57,925 nt of DNA, from the NCBI GenBank assembly GCA_003278045.1, contig QCHG01000009.1, positions 1 to 57,925 on the forward strand, in the 5' to 3' direction. The stretch comes from Prochlorococcus sp. AG-402-A04 (lineage in GTDB: Bacteria; Cyanobacteriota; Cyanobacteriia; PCC-6307; Cyanobiaceae). The position numbers and the translations under genes were made by a program. This document shows positions 45,918 to 55,183 of this stretch, in pieces (position 1 is the stretch's first letter; each line of letters opens with the position of its first letter). The notes below the pieces were generated by a model. It did not search any database. It saw nothing but the letters and a program-made list of their open reading frames with translations, and was not told the origin of the DNA.

Positions 45918-46169
45918 TTGTCTGAAAGGAGAAAGAGATTACATGATTTATTGTTAACTCTTATTAATAAAGATAGTGAATTTGAGTTTATTGAAGAAGA
46001 TTCTAGTGATTTAACATCTAGCTATTCTGAAAAAGATACTTTGCATTTATCTCGAGTTATAGAAAAAAATCGTAAAATAATTAAAAGGTATCAATCTATT
46101 GTAAGAACAGCTGTAACTCTTGATGCCCTGATGGATTCTGAAAATGAAGAAAATTACAAAATCAAATAA
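45918..46169 (+). CDS. Small charged protein, 83 residues
   Basis: The protein starts at a TTG (SERRKRLHDLLLTL) and is mostly helical with many Lys, Glu and Ser residues. No membrane segment or family motif is recognised. The 3' end overlaps the next gene by 26 bp in another frame, suggesting a coupled pair. The reading frame has natural composition, so it is probably real. Confidence 0.6.
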   Translation: MSERRKRLHDLLLTLINKDSEFEFIEEDSSDLTSSYSEKDTLHLSRVIEKNRKIIKRYQSIVRTAVTLDALMDSENEENYKIK

Positions 46170-46644
46170 AAATTTTTTTTTAAAAGAAATATTGCCTTTA
46201 CTTTTACTGCTAGCCTTTATTTTTAACCCAATAAAAGTATCCGCAGAAGTTGCAGAGACAGAAATAAACGGAGAATTAATAAATGCTAGTAGTGAGTTTT
46301 TAAGGGACTTGGACTTTGAAACCTGGCAATTAGTAGCTTATAAATCTCCTCTTTTTGCAGATAAATTGATTTTGAGAGTAATCGGATATCCAGGAAATCT
46401 TAGGATTGATCATCCCACTGAATTGAGGGTTGAATCAGGTAGAAAGCAGTGGCTTTTAGATGATAAAACATTACTTAATGTGGAATTAGCAAATGATGGA
46501 AGACAAGCTGCTGCAGAATTTGATCTTGATGCATTGATTAAAAATTTAGATAAGAATAGACCACTAAGATTATCTTTGTCAGGAGTTTTTTCTGAGTTGC
46601 CAGTTCCTCCCTTTGTTGTGAAAGAGTGGAGATCATTAAACTGA
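46144..46644 (+). CDS. DUF3122 exported protein
   Basis: This 166-residue protein has a positively charged start and a signal helix (about 14-30) with a likely cleavage after VSA. The mature part has LRDLDFETWQLVAYKSP, LRVIGYPGNLRIDHPTELRV (20) and LPVPPFVVKEW, matching DUF3122. The function is unknown; the protein is probably in the periplasm or thylakoid lumen. ribD follows after 15 bp. Confidence 0.82.
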   Translation: MKKITKSNKNFFLKEILPLLLLLAFIFNPIKVSAEVAETEINGELINASSEFLRDLDFETWQLVAYKSPLFADKLILRVIGYPGNLRIDHPTELRVESGRKQWLLDDKTLLNVELANDGRQAAAEFDLDALIKNLDKNRPLRLSLSGVFSELPVPPFVVKEWRSLN

Positions 46645-46659
46645 ATTTAATTTTTGGAG

Positions 46660-47754
46660 ATGCCTGAAAAAAATCTAAGCCATACAAAATGGATGAAAAG
46701 AGCAATTTTTTTGGCTTCTTTAGGCAAAAATACAACGAGTCCTAACCCAAGAGTGGGAGCAGTAATACTTGATAAACATGGAAACCTCATATCAGAAGGT
46801 TTTCATTACAAGGCAGGGATGCCTCATGCAGAGGCAATGGCTTTTAATAATTTAAAAAACGATTCTTCAGGTGGAACAATGTATGTCAATCTTGAACCTT
46901 GTTGTCATCAAGGTAAAACACCTCCATGTGTAGATAAGGTGATATCCTCTGGGATAAAAAAGGTATATATATCTATAGAAGACCCTGATAAAAGAGTATC
47001 TGGTAAAGGTATTAAGCTGCTAAAAGAAGCTGGAATACAAGTTCACTTGGGATTATGTAAAAAAGAATCCTTAGATTTAAATAAGGCTTTCATTCATAGG
47101 AATATTACTAAAAAGGCATTTGGTGTTCTTAAATGGGCAATGAGTATTGATGGAAGAATAGCTTTAAAAAATGGAAAAAGTAAATGGATTACAAATGTAG
47201 AATCGAGATCATTAGTTCATTCATATAGAGCAGAATTTGATGCAATAATTATTGGAGGAAACACCTTAAGAAAAGATAACCCACTTTTGACCACTAGAGG
47301 TTTGAAAAACCCAGAGCCTTTAAGAGTTATTTTTACAAAAACCTTGAATTTACCAACAAAATCTAATCTTTGGGATTGTAATAAGGCAAATACTATAGTT
47401 ATTTATGATTCTTCTACAGCAAATGAAAGCTACCTCAAAAGAATTCCCAAATGTGTCGAGGTTGAAAAGATATCATCAGATAATCCAGAGTTAATTTCAA
47501 AAATACTTGCTAGTAGGGGGTGTAATAAAGTTTTGTGGGAATGTGGCCCCGGATTGGCAACCGCCGCTATTCAAAATAATTGTATTCAGGAAATTATTAC
47601 CTTTATCGCTCCAAAAATTTTAGGTGGGGAAAATAGTATGAATCCTTTTTGTGATTTTGATTTTGAAGAAATGCATGAAATTATTAAATTAAGTGATTCT
47701 CAGGTTAGTTTGATTGGCAATGATATATGCGTTAAAAGCATGTTAAAAAAATAA
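46660..47754 (+). CDS. ribD: Bifunctional riboflavin biosynthesis protein RibD
   Basis: RibD deaminates and reduces the GTP-derived pyrimidine in riboflavin synthesis. The N-terminal zinc deaminase domain shows HAEAMAF (His and Glu) and PCCHQGKTPPC (the two zinc cysteines). The C-terminal reductase domain begins near residue 145 with LKWAMSIDGRIALKNG and has EFDAIIIGGNTLRKDNPLLT (20). The start is taken at the ATG at 46660; a TTG four residues earlier (two codons upstream) is an alternative. The upstream gene is DUF3122. Confidence 0.95.
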   Translation: MPEKNLSHTKWMKRAIFLASLGKNTTSPNPRVGAVILDKHGNLISEGFHYKAGMPHAEAMAFNNLKNDSSGGTMYVNLEPCCHQGKTPPCVDKVISSGIKKVYISIEDPDKRVSGKGIKLLKEAGIQVHLGLCKKESLDLNKAFIHRNITKKAFGVLKWAMSIDGRIALKNGKSKWITNVESRSLVHSYRAEFDAIIIGGNTLRKDNPLLTTRGLKNPEPLRVIFTKTLNLPTKSNLWDCNKANTIVIYDSSTANESYLKRIPKCVEVEKISSDNPELISKILASRGCNKVLWECGPGLATAAIQNNCIQEIITFIAPKILGGENSMNPFCDFDFEEMHEIIKLSDSQVSLIGNDICVKSMLKK

Positions 47755-47770
47755 TTTTTTACTAAATTAC

Positions 47771-47890
47771 ATGGGTCAAAGTACCGTACGGTTCTTACCC
47801 AAAAAAAACAATACAGATACGGAAACTCTTCGTTTAGTTTATAATAAGTTCAAAATTGATCACAATCATGCCGATAAGACAAGACGATAA
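47771..47890 (+). CDS. Possible leader micro-ORF upstream of and overlapping ftsH
   Basis: An ATG opens 39 codons, beginning MGQSTVRFLPKKNNTDTETL, and ends 23 nt inside ftsH in a different frame. It contains no hydrophobic stretch and a run of lysine codons. The frame covers the palindrome before ftsH, so the same DNA might act as operator, leader peptide or neither. It looks less random than most AT-rich frames, but it may still be chance. Confidence 0.3.
   Translation: MGQSTVRFLPKKNNTDTETLRLVYNKFKIDHNHADKTRR
47773..47800. promoter_or_regulatory. Imperfect 28 bp palindrome before ftsH
   Basis: The region has GGGT and ACCC ends with a perfect central palindrome ACCGTACGGT (47783-47792). It lies 68 bp before the ftsH ATG and 17 bp after ribD. 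It could be an operator for ftsH or a stem in its leader. It is followed by an A tract, not a T tract, so it is not a plus-strand terminator. Confidence 0.4.
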
Positions 47891-49730
47891 TCAACCTAAT
47901 AGAAAATTTGGAATTGTAAATATCATTTTGATAGGAGTTGGTGCATTACTTTTATTTAGTAGCCTCTTCCCTAATCAAAATATGCAAATCCCCAGAGTTC
48001 CTTACTCTTTATTCATAGATCAGGTTAATGATGGGGAAGTTAAGCGTGCTTATATCACTCAAGAACAAATTAGATATGAGTTGAATGGGGCTGAAGAGGG
48101 TACACCTTCAGTTTTAGCTACCACCCCAATTTTTGATATGGATCTACCACAAAGGTTGGAGAGCAAAGGGGTAGAATTTGCTGCTGCTCCCCCAAAGAAA
48201 CCTAATTTCTTCTCAACAATCTTGAGCTGGGTTGTTCCTCCTTTGATTTTTATCCTTGTTTTACAGTTTTTCGCTAGAAGAAGTATGGGAGGCGGAGGTG
48301 CTCAAGGAGCTCTTAGTTTTACTAAAAGTAAAGCTAAAGTTTATGTACCCGATGATGAATCTAAAGTAACATTTGCCGATGTAGCAGGAGTCGATGAAGC
48401 TAAGGATGAATTAACAGAAATAGTTGATTTTTTAAAAAAACCAGAAAGATATACTGATATTGGAGCACGAATACCTAAGGGAGTTCTTCTTGTGGGACCT
48501 CCAGGGACAGGAAAAACTCTTCTATCAAAGGCAGTTGCGGGTGAAGCAGAAGTTCCTTTCTTCATTATTTCAGGTTCTGAATTTGTTGAACTTTTTGTAG
48601 GTGCTGGTGCTGCTAGGGTAAGGGATCTATTTGAACAAGCAAAGAAAAAAGCACCTTGTATTATTTTTATTGATGAATTGGATGCAATTGGAAAAAGTCG
48701 CTCCGGATCAATGGGGGTTGTTGGAGGTAATGATGAAAGAGAACAAACTTTAAACCAGCTTCTTACAGAAATGGATGGTTTTGCCTCTGCAGATAAACCA
48801 GTAATAGTTTTGGCTGCCACTAACCAGCCTGAGGTTCTTGACGCGGCACTTTTAAGGCCTGGAAGATTTGATAGACAAGTTTTGGTCGATAGACCAGATT
48901 TATCTGGAAGAAAAACAATACTAGAAATCTACACAAAAAAAGTTAAACTTGCAGATTCAATAGACTTAGATTCAATTGCCCAAGCTACTAGCGGATTCGC
49001 AGGCGCTGATTTGGCTAATATGGTAAATGAAGCTGCTTTACTTGCAGCCAGAGCCAAAAGAAAAAGTGTTGAACAACAAGATTTAAGTGAAGCTATTGAA
49101 AGAGTAGTTGCTGGCCTTGAGAAGAAAAGTAGAGTTCTCCAAGATGATGAAAAGAAAGTTGTTGCTTACCACGAGGTAGGACATGCAATTGTTGGTCATT
49201 TAATGCCAGGAGGTTCAAAGGTTGCAAAAATTTCAATAGTACCAAGAGGAATGAGCGCACTTGGGTACACTCTTCAATTGCCTACTGAAGAAAGATTCTT
49301 AAATTCCAAAGAGGAACTAAAAGGACAAATAGCGACACTTCTTGGAGGAAGATCTGCAGAAGAGGTAGTTTTCGGGAAAATTACTACTGGAGCATCAAAT
49401 GATTTGCAAAGAGCTACTGACATAGCAGAACAAATGGTGGGTACATTTGGGATGAGTGATGTTTTAGGGCCCTTAGCTTACGATAAACAAGGAGGTGGAC
49501 AATTTCTTGGAAATGGAAATAATCCAAGAAGATCTGTAAGTGATGCTACAGCTCAAGCAATAGATAAAGAAGTTAGAGACCTAGTAGATGATGCACATGA
49601 AACTGCACTTAATATTTTGAGGAGTAATTTACCTTTACTTGAATCGATTTCTCAAAAAATCCTCCAAGAGGAAGTTATAGAAGGAGATGATCTTAAAACT
49701 CTCTTGGCTGAGAGTAAAATGCCTGCATAG
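47868..49730 (+). CDS. ftsH: ATP-dependent zinc metalloprotease FtsH
   Basis: FtsH is a membrane AAA protease that in cyanobacteria degrades damaged photosystem proteins. From the ATG at 47868 the 620-residue protein begins MPIRQDDNQPNRKFG. It has membrane helices at about 16-34 and 109-128, Walker A GPPGTGKT near 210 and IIFIDELDAIG. SRH-like residues and the zinc site HEVGH near 435 are present. The start a few codons earlier (TTG at 47856) is less likely. Cyanobacteria usually have several FtsH paralogues, and I cannot say which this is. argF follows after 28 bp. Confidence 0.95.
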   Translation: MPIRQDDNQPNRKFGIVNIILIGVGALLLFSSLFPNQNMQIPRVPYSLFIDQVNDGEVKRAYITQEQIRYELNGAEEGTPSVLATTPIFDMDLPQRLESKGVEFAAAPPKKPNFFSTILSWVVPPLIFILVLQFFARRSMGGGGAQGALSFTKSKAKVYVPDDESKVTFADVAGVDEAKDELTEIVDFLKKPERYTDIGARIPKGVLLVGPPGTGKTLLSKAVAGEAEVPFFIISGSEFVELFVGAGAARVRDLFEQAKKKAPCIIFIDELDAIGKSRSGSMGVVGGNDEREQTLNQLLTEMDGFASADKPVIVLAATNQPEVLDAALLRPGRFDRQVLVDRPDLSGRKTILEIYTKKVKLADSIDLDSIAQATSGFAGADLANMVNEAALLAARAKRKSVEQQDLSEAIERVVAGLEKKSRVLQDDEKKVVAYHEVGHAIVGHLMPGGSKVAKISIVPRGMSALGYTLQLPTEERFLNSKEELKGQIATLLGGRSAEEVVFGKITTGASNDLQRATDIAEQMVGTFGMSDVLGPLAYDKQGGGQFLGNGNNPRRSVSDATAQAIDKEVRDLVDDAHETALNILRSNLPLLESISQKILQEEVIEGDDLKTLLAESKMPA

Positions 49731-49758
49731 TAGAATCTAGGTCTAACTAGAAATTTTT

Positions 49759-50685
49759 ATGCTAAAACCAAATAAGCTTGCTAAGAAAAACTTTTTATCA
49801 AGTTTAGATATGACAACAGAAGAGTTGATTAATGTTTTAGATATTGCAGAGAAAATTAAAGAAAAGAATTTTAATTTTGAATCAAATAATAAAGTTTTAG
49901 GTTTGATTTTTGATAAGTCATCTACTCGAACAAGAGTAAGTTTTCAAGTAGCGATGTCACGGATTGGGGGCACAACAATCGATCTAAATCCAACAACCTC
50001 ACAAATAGGTAGAGGAGAGCCTATCAAAGATACCGCAAGGGTTTTAAGTAGGTATTGTGACGTGCTTGCAATTAGAACCTTTAATCATACGGATTTGGAA
50101 GAATATGCTAAGTGGTCTACGAAACCAGTTATTAATGCACTTACAGATTTAGAACATCCATGTCAGGCTTTAGCTGATTTTTTAACAATTAAAGAGGAAT
50201 TTATTGACTTTAAAAATGTAGTTTTGTCTTTTATAGGTGATGGTAATAATGTCGCAAATTCTCTTATTTTTTGTGGAGCATTGTTAGGGGTAGAAGTTAG
50301 AATCGCATGCCCAAAAGGTTTTGAACCAAATCCCTTAGTGATCAATAAAGCTTACGAAATATATAAGAATAAGAATTTGTTGAAAATTACTAATGATATT
50401 GAAAGTGCGGTTTCAGGATCTAATGTTTTATACACTGATGTTTGGTCCTCTATGGGTGAAGAAGATCAAAAGGAATATAAAGACAAAGTTTTTAATGGTT
50501 TCACTATTGATAGTAATTTAGTTAAAAAGGCGGAAAAAGATGCAATTGTATTGCATTGTCTTCCTGCTTATAGATCTAAAGAGATAAGTGATGAAGTAAT
50601 TGAAAGTAAAAATAGTAGAATCTTCGAGCAAGCAGAAAATAGAATGCACGTTCAACAATCACTTTTAGCTTGCCTTCTTTCTTAA
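49759..50685 (+). CDS. argF: Ornithine carbamoyltransferase
   Basis: ArgF makes citrulline from ornithine and carbamoyl phosphate. The 308-residue protein has the carbamoyl-phosphate site SSTRTRVSF, LEHPCQALAD, the VGDGNNVANSL-like FIGDGNNVANS and the ornithine loop VLHCLPAYR. The active-site residues are intact. The operon order ftsH-argF is close (28 bp), and lexA follows 58 bp later with its own operator. Confidence 0.95.
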   Translation: MLKPNKLAKKNFLSSLDMTTEELINVLDIAEKIKEKNFNFESNNKVLGLIFDKSSTRTRVSFQVAMSRIGGTTIDLNPTTSQIGRGEPIKDTARVLSRYCDVLAIRTFNHTDLEEYAKWSTKPVINALTDLEHPCQALADFLTIKEEFIDFKNVVLSFIGDGNNVANSLIFCGALLGVEVRIACPKGFEPNPLVINKAYEIYKNKNLLKITNDIESAVSGSNVLYTDVWSSMGEEDQKEYKDKVFNGFTIDSNLVKKAEKDAIVLHCLPAYRSKEISDEVIESKNSRIFEQAENRMHVQQSLLACLLS

Positions 50686-50712
50686 TTCTTCTTGCTTTTT
50701 TGCGGATTCACA

Positions 50713-50741
50713 GGTACAAATGTATTAGAGTACATTTGTTT
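50713..50741. promoter_or_regulatory. Probable LexA operator
   Basis: Perfect 9 bp arms ACAAATGTA (50716-50724) and TACATTTGT (50731-50739) surround a 6 nt spacer. Each side also reads like the cyanobacterial LexA box (GGTACAAATGTATT and AGTACATTTGTTTC). The inverted repeat ends 4 nt before the lexA ATG, so binding would block transcription or initiation. This supports autoregulation. Confidence 0.72.
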
Positions 50742-50743
50742 CC

Positions 50744-51361
50744 ATGAATACTTCTGTTGATAATAATCTTACTGATGCTCAAAGTGAGCTATATGGATGG
50801 ATAAAGGATTATATGAAAAACTTTCAACATAGCCCATCAATTAGGCAGATGATGAAAGCTATGGGACTAAAATCACCAGCTCCAATTCAAAGCCGCTTAA
50901 AACATCTTCAAGAGAAGGGATACATATCATGGCAAGAAGGTAAAGCTAGAACTATGCAGATAGTTGATGAAATTGTGGAGGGAGTTCCAATTATGGGTTC
51001 AGTAGCAGCTGGAGGTTTAATTGAAACCTATTCTGATGTGAACGAAAATTTAGATATATCAGATGTTTTTAAAAAGAAAAATGTTTTTGCGCTTACAGTA
51101 AATGGAGATTCAATGATAGATGCTTGTATTGCTGATGGGGATATGGTTTTAATGGAGCCTATACGAGATTCGTTTACTATTCGAAATGGAACAATTGTTA
51201 GTGCTATGGTGCCTGGACTTGGAACCACATTAAAATATTTTTTTAAAAGAGGAGAAAAAATATATTTAGAGGCAGCTAATTCAGCATATCAACCAATTGA
51301 ACTTAATCTTGAAGAAGTTGTTTTACAAGGAAAACTTTTGGCTGTTTGGCGAAGAGTATAA
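50744..51361 (+). CDS. lexA: LexA repressor
   Basis: The 205-residue protein has the N-terminal winged helix (SPSIRQMMKAMGLKSPAPIQ at about 30-49), a linker and the C-terminal S24 peptidase domain. The self-cleavage site A89-G90 (GSVAAGGL) is visible, as are the catalytic S123 (NGDSM) and K164 (TTLKY), so autoproteolysis looks possible. In some cyanobacteria LexA lacks these residues and controls other functions; here the set is complete. The probable operator lies just upstream. Confidence 0.94.
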   Translation: MNTSVDNNLTDAQSELYGWIKDYMKNFQHSPSIRQMMKAMGLKSPAPIQSRLKHLQEKGYISWQEGKARTMQIVDEIVEGVPIMGSVAAGGLIETYSDVNENLDISDVFKKKNVFALTVNGDSMIDACIADGDMVLMEPIRDSFTIRNGTIVSAMVPGLGTTLKYFFKRGEKIYLEAANSAYQPIELNLEEVVLQGKLLAVWRRV

Positions 51362-51796
51362 ATTTAAAAACTCAGACTCTATTTAAATATCCATTTCATT
51401 TCATTAAAATTATTAATTTTGTAATTATGTATATGATCTAAAATTTAAATGGCAAATGTTCCTCAAATGGGAATCTTTTCGAAGGAAGTTAAAGATGGTC
51501 AAAGAAGAAGCTATTTAATATTGAATTCAAATGTAGATTAGCAATTGTATCTTCCCCATATAAATATATTTTTAGTTTCTTTATCTAAATCTATTTCTAG
51601 CTCTTTCAACTTTATATCTTAAATTAAAAAAATATCTATATTTTGGAGAATTTATTTTTTAAAACTTTGTTTGTATCCATGAAGAATATTATTTAATTGT
51701 AAATATTATATTTTACTAATTAAATCAAATCAAATACTTAGAATTGATACTTTGAGATATTTGTGTAAGTTATAATTTATTAAATGGTTTTTTTAA
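51362..51796. other. Spacer at the edge of the surface-polysaccharide block
   Basis: This 435 bp spacer is very AT-rich. It holds one 30-codon ATG frame at 51449-51541 on the plus strand (starting MANVPQMGIFSKEVKDGQRR), which has no recognised family and may be a gene remnant. No hairpin with a T tract, tRNA or repeat is evident. It marks the change from dense core genes to looser polysaccharide genes. Confidence 0.5.
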
Positions 51797-52942
51797 ATGT
51801 TAAGGTTTAGAGGCTGGCGTTATTTTTCAATATTATTTCTTTTACAAGTTATTTGCTTTCCTTTAGTTGCAATAGAAAAAAAACAAGAAGATAATTCTTT
51901 AGAATTAAATACTTATTTCTTAAATCAGATTCCAGCTAATGATTACATTATTGGCCCTGGAGATAATTTGAAGATAATTGTTTCAAGAGAATATCCTGAA
52001 CTTAATGTAGATGTAATTATTGATGGTGAAGGGACTATCTTTTTACCAAAATTAAACAGAGTTTTTGTTGAGGGTTTGTCAATAAATGAATTAAATACTT
52101 TGCTAAATAAAGCTTTTAAAAAATTTGTTAAATACCCTGAATTACAAATTTTAATAAAGGGTTATCGTCCTATAAGAGTATCAGTAAGAGGAGAAGTAGA
52201 AAATCCAGGATTAAAAGTTCTTGATGGATCTTTATCAGTTGGAAATAATTCTTCAATGAATAATCAAAACCAATTAACTAATGATCAAAGCATTTATTCT
52301 GGACCAAATATGGTAACTACTTTTTATTTCCCTACAGTTTTTGATGCGTTGAGGCAAAGTGGTGGTATTACTCAATTTTCTGATTTATCAAATATTCAAA
52401 TAATTAGAAAAAATACTATTTCAAAAGGTGGAGGAAATATAACTACCACTATTGATTTTGCTAAGGCATTGTCTAATGGTGATAATAGTCAAAATATTAG
52501 GATTTATGATTCTGATATTATAGTTGTAAGGAAAAATGAAAAACCAAATAATTTAATTTTACAAAGAGCAGTTTTGTCGAATCTTAACCCAAAATTTATA
52601 AATGTATTTGTTACTGGGAGAGTAAACAATCCTGGAAGAACAACTATATCTAAGGCAAGTACTTTAAATGACGCTGTAGATATGGCAGGTGGTGCAAAAA
52701 TTCTTAAAGGCAAGGTTACTTTTATAAGATTTAAAAACAATGGTTCTGTAGATAGAAGAAAATTTGTTTATAGAAAGAATAAGAAAAGAGGGTCTTTTGA
52801 AAATCCACTTCTAAAAAATGGTGACTTAATAGTTTTTGGGGATAGTTTTATGTCAAGAACAAATGAAGTGGTTACAGAATTCACAAGTCCTTTTGTTGGC
52901 CTTTTTTCAACTTACGGGCTTATTAAAGCTATATCTGACTAA
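51797..52942 (+). CDS. Wza-like polysaccharide export protein
   Basis: This 381-residue protein has a signal sequence (about 8-25), then the polysaccharide export domain with DYIIGPGDNLKIIVSREYP (19), DGEGTIFLPKLNRVFVEGLS (20) and YPELQILI (about 49-120). Two SLBB-type repeats follow (about 125-240 and 270-345; VRGEVENPGL and VTGRVNNPGR). This is the outer-membrane auxiliary family (Wza/KpsD type). No lipobox cysteine is clear, as the cysteine at 20 lies inside the hydrophobic core. The co-polymerase gene follows after 5 bp. Confidence 0.88.
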   Translation: MLRFRGWRYFSILFLLQVICFPLVAIEKKQEDNSLELNTYFLNQIPANDYIIGPGDNLKIIVSREYPELNVDVIIDGEGTIFLPKLNRVFVEGLSINELNTLLNKAFKKFVKYPELQILIKGYRPIRVSVRGEVENPGLKVLDGSLSVGNNSSMNNQNQLTNDQSIYSGPNMVTTFYFPTVFDALRQSGGITQFSDLSNIQIIRKNTISKGGGNITTTIDFAKALSNGDNSQNIRIYDSDIIVVRKNEKPNNLILQRAVLSNLNPKFINVFVTGRVNNPGRTTISKASTLNDAVDMAGGAKILKGKVTFIRFKNNGSVDRRKFVYRKNKKRGSFENPLLKNGDLIVFGDSFMSRTNEVVTEFTSPFVGLFSTYGLIKAISD

Positions 52943-52947
52943 AAAAT

Positions 52948-54669
52948 ATGAAAAATAACTTAAACCAAAATTTTGATAATTCAGATTTATTGAATAATGA
53001 CGAATTAGATCTTAAATTAATTTTTAAATTTTTTTTTAGAAATAAATTATTTATAGGTACTCTATCTTTAGTATTTTTTATTATCGCTTGTTTTATTTCT
53101 TTGAAAATAAAGAAGACTTGGGAGGGGGAATTTCAAATTGTTATTAATAATAAAAGTAATTCTACAACTATGAATATGAATCCTTTACTGCAGAGATTTA
53201 CTGATATAGGTCCCCAAAAAAATAATTTAATGACCGAGGTTGAAATTCTTAGTAGCCCCTCAGTATTAATGTCAACATTTGATTATGTTGTTTCTTATAA
53301 AGAGAAAAAATACGAAAAAGAATTTATGAATTTTTCCAGCTGGAAAAATAATACATTAGATATAGACCTTGAAAAAAATACTTCAATTTTAAATATTTCT
53401 TATAGAGACAAGGATATGGAAATAATTCTTCCAGTTTTGAATAGAATTTCATCAACCTACCAGCAATATTCAGGAAGATCTAAAATTAGAAATCAAGAAT
53501 TAACAAAAATATTTTTAAGTAATCAAATTAAATTATTTAAAGATAAAAGTTCAAATGCATTGAAAGCTGCACAAGAATTTGCAATTGATCAAGATCTTAT
53601 TTATTTAGATGCAAATAATATTAATTCTTCAATGGACAATATAGAAAAAACTTCTTCACTTTTAGTTCCTAATATATCTATTGAAAATATAAGAGTTCAA
53701 GCTGCAAATGAAATAAGAAGAATCGATTCGCAACTCCAAAAAATCAAAGAAATTGGCAATGATTTTCAAAAATTGCAATATATAGGATCAACTATTCCTG
53801 CTCTTATGGAGGAAGGTTTGCCTATTGAATTGGCAAATATAGAAAAGGAATTGGTCGAGAGACGATCAAAATATACTGATGATGATATATCCATTTTAAG
53901 AATTATTGATAAAAGAAATTTGATTATCAAACTTCTTAAAAATAGAGCAGTTGGTTATTTGCAGGCAAAAAGAATTGAATTAGAAGCAAAAATGGAAGCG
54001 GCAATGAGACCAAAAGGTATCCTACTTAAATATAAAGAACTACTGAGAGAGGCAGGTAGAGATGAAGCTACTTTAATATCTCTTGAAAATCAATTGAGAG
54101 CTGTAGAATTAGAAGACGCAAGACTAGAAGATCCTTGGGAATTAATAACAAAGCCAACTTTATTAGAGGAAGCTGTACTTCCTTCTAAGAAGAATATTGC
54201 GTTTTTAGGGCTTTTACTTGGTTTCTTCTCAGGTTCTTTAATTTCATTTTTTAAAGAGAGAAAATCAGGAAAAATTTTTGATGAAGATCAAATAAATAAT
54301 ATTTTAGGGGTTCCGATTATAGAAAAATTTTCTTTAGAAGATTTAAAGTCTAATTCGGATAAGTTGCTTTATCTCAAAGAATGTATAGATTATTCAATTG
54401 GTAAGAAAATATTTTTAGTTTTATCAAAAGAGTTAGAGAATATTTTTAAAGATTTATATCAAGATTATTTAAATGATGAAAATAATAAGATCGTTTTTAC
54501 TAATTCTATTGATAATTTGAAAGATTCTTCTAGAGAAGATAAAATACTGCTAATAATGACTCTTGAATCTTATAAAATTGAAGAACTAGAATTGATAAAT
54601 AAACGTGTTAATGTTCAGGGATTGAATCTAGTTGGATTTGTATTATTCGATTCAGAACTTGAGAAATAG
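52948..54669 (+). CDS. Wzz/Wzc-like polysaccharide co-polymerase with degenerate kinase tail
   Basis: This 573-residue protein has membrane helix one at about 34-52, a large periplasmic coiled-coil region (about 60-410, with SLENQLRAVELEDARLEDPW (20) before the second helix) and helix two at about 415-433. The C-terminal 140 residues look like the fold of a bacterial tyrosine kinase (ending ELELINKRVNVQGLNLVGFV (20)), but no Walker A or Walker B motif is present and no tyrosine cluster ends the protein. It probably sets chain length and works with the Wza-like gene just upstream. Confidence 0.84.
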   Translation: MKNNLNQNFDNSDLLNNDELDLKLIFKFFFRNKLFIGTLSLVFFIIACFISLKIKKTWEGEFQIVINNKSNSTTMNMNPLLQRFTDIGPQKNNLMTEVEILSSPSVLMSTFDYVVSYKEKKYEKEFMNFSSWKNNTLDIDLEKNTSILNISYRDKDMEIILPVLNRISSTYQQYSGRSKIRNQELTKIFLSNQIKLFKDKSSNALKAAQEFAIDQDLIYLDANNINSSMDNIEKTSSLLVPNISIENIRVQAANEIRRIDSQLQKIKEIGNDFQKLQYIGSTIPALMEEGLPIELANIEKELVERRSKYTDDDISILRIIDKRNLIIKLLKNRAVGYLQAKRIELEAKMEAAMRPKGILLKYKELLREAGRDEATLISLENQLRAVELEDARLEDPWELITKPTLLEEAVLPSKKNIAFLGLLLGFFSGSLISFFKERKSGKIFDEDQINNILGVPIIEKFSLEDLKSNSDKLLYLKECIDYSIGKKIFLVLSKELENIFKDLYQDYLNDENNKIVFTNSIDNLKDSSREDKILLIMTLESYKIEELELINKRVNVQGLNLVGFVLFDSELEK

Positions 54670-54778
54670 CTAAGATTGTATATTATTATATTAATTTATT
54701 TGGACCCCATTAAAGTCACTATTTCTAATCTTTTAATCTTTAATTATCTCAGAAATCTAAATATATCCTAGTAATTTC

Positions 54779-55138
54779 ATGAAAATTAAGTTTTTGGTTA
54801 TTGGAGGATTAAATTGTATTTTTTCAAATTTAATACTTCAGATTCTTTTATGGTTAGATTTTATTCCAGTAATTTTCTCCACTATTATTTTTATATTTTT
54901 ATATACAATTTTGGGTTTCATTTTGTATAGTAAGGTTTTGTTTAATAAAAAAAATTTTTTTAAAAGATCATATATAATTAAATATTTAATATTATTGTTT
55001 TTTTCCTGGATTATTTTAAATTTAGCAATTTTTGTTGGAATAAATTTAGATATCTCTCCTAAAATAAGCTCGATATTAATAATTCCTATAATTGCAATGA
55101 ATTCGTATTTTATTCAAAAATCGTGGGTATTTAATTAA
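54779..55138 (+). CDS. GtrA-like membrane protein
   Basis: This 119-residue protein has four hydrophobic helices (about 4-25, 30-50, 65-88 and 93-115), with FLVIGGLNCIFSNLILQIL and the end FIQKSWVFN typical of GtrA proteins. They are thought to move or position lipid-linked sugars. The gene lies 110 bp after the co-polymerase and converges on the DUF2304/glycosyltransferase pair. Confidence 0.8.
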   Translation: MKIKFLVIGGLNCIFSNLILQILLWLDFIPVIFSTIIFIFLYTILGFILYSKVLFNKKNFFKRSYIIKYLILLFFSWIILNLAIFVGINLDISPKISSILIIPIIAMNSYFIQKSWVFN

Positions 55139-55183
55139 AAGAGATTTTGATTAATTTAAGAAAAGGATTTATTATTTGAGTTT

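Noticed and set aside
48341-48820. Open frame of 159 codons antisense to ftsH
   Set aside because: It lies over the highly conserved AAA region of ftsH and its sequence is Ser/Pro-rich noise.
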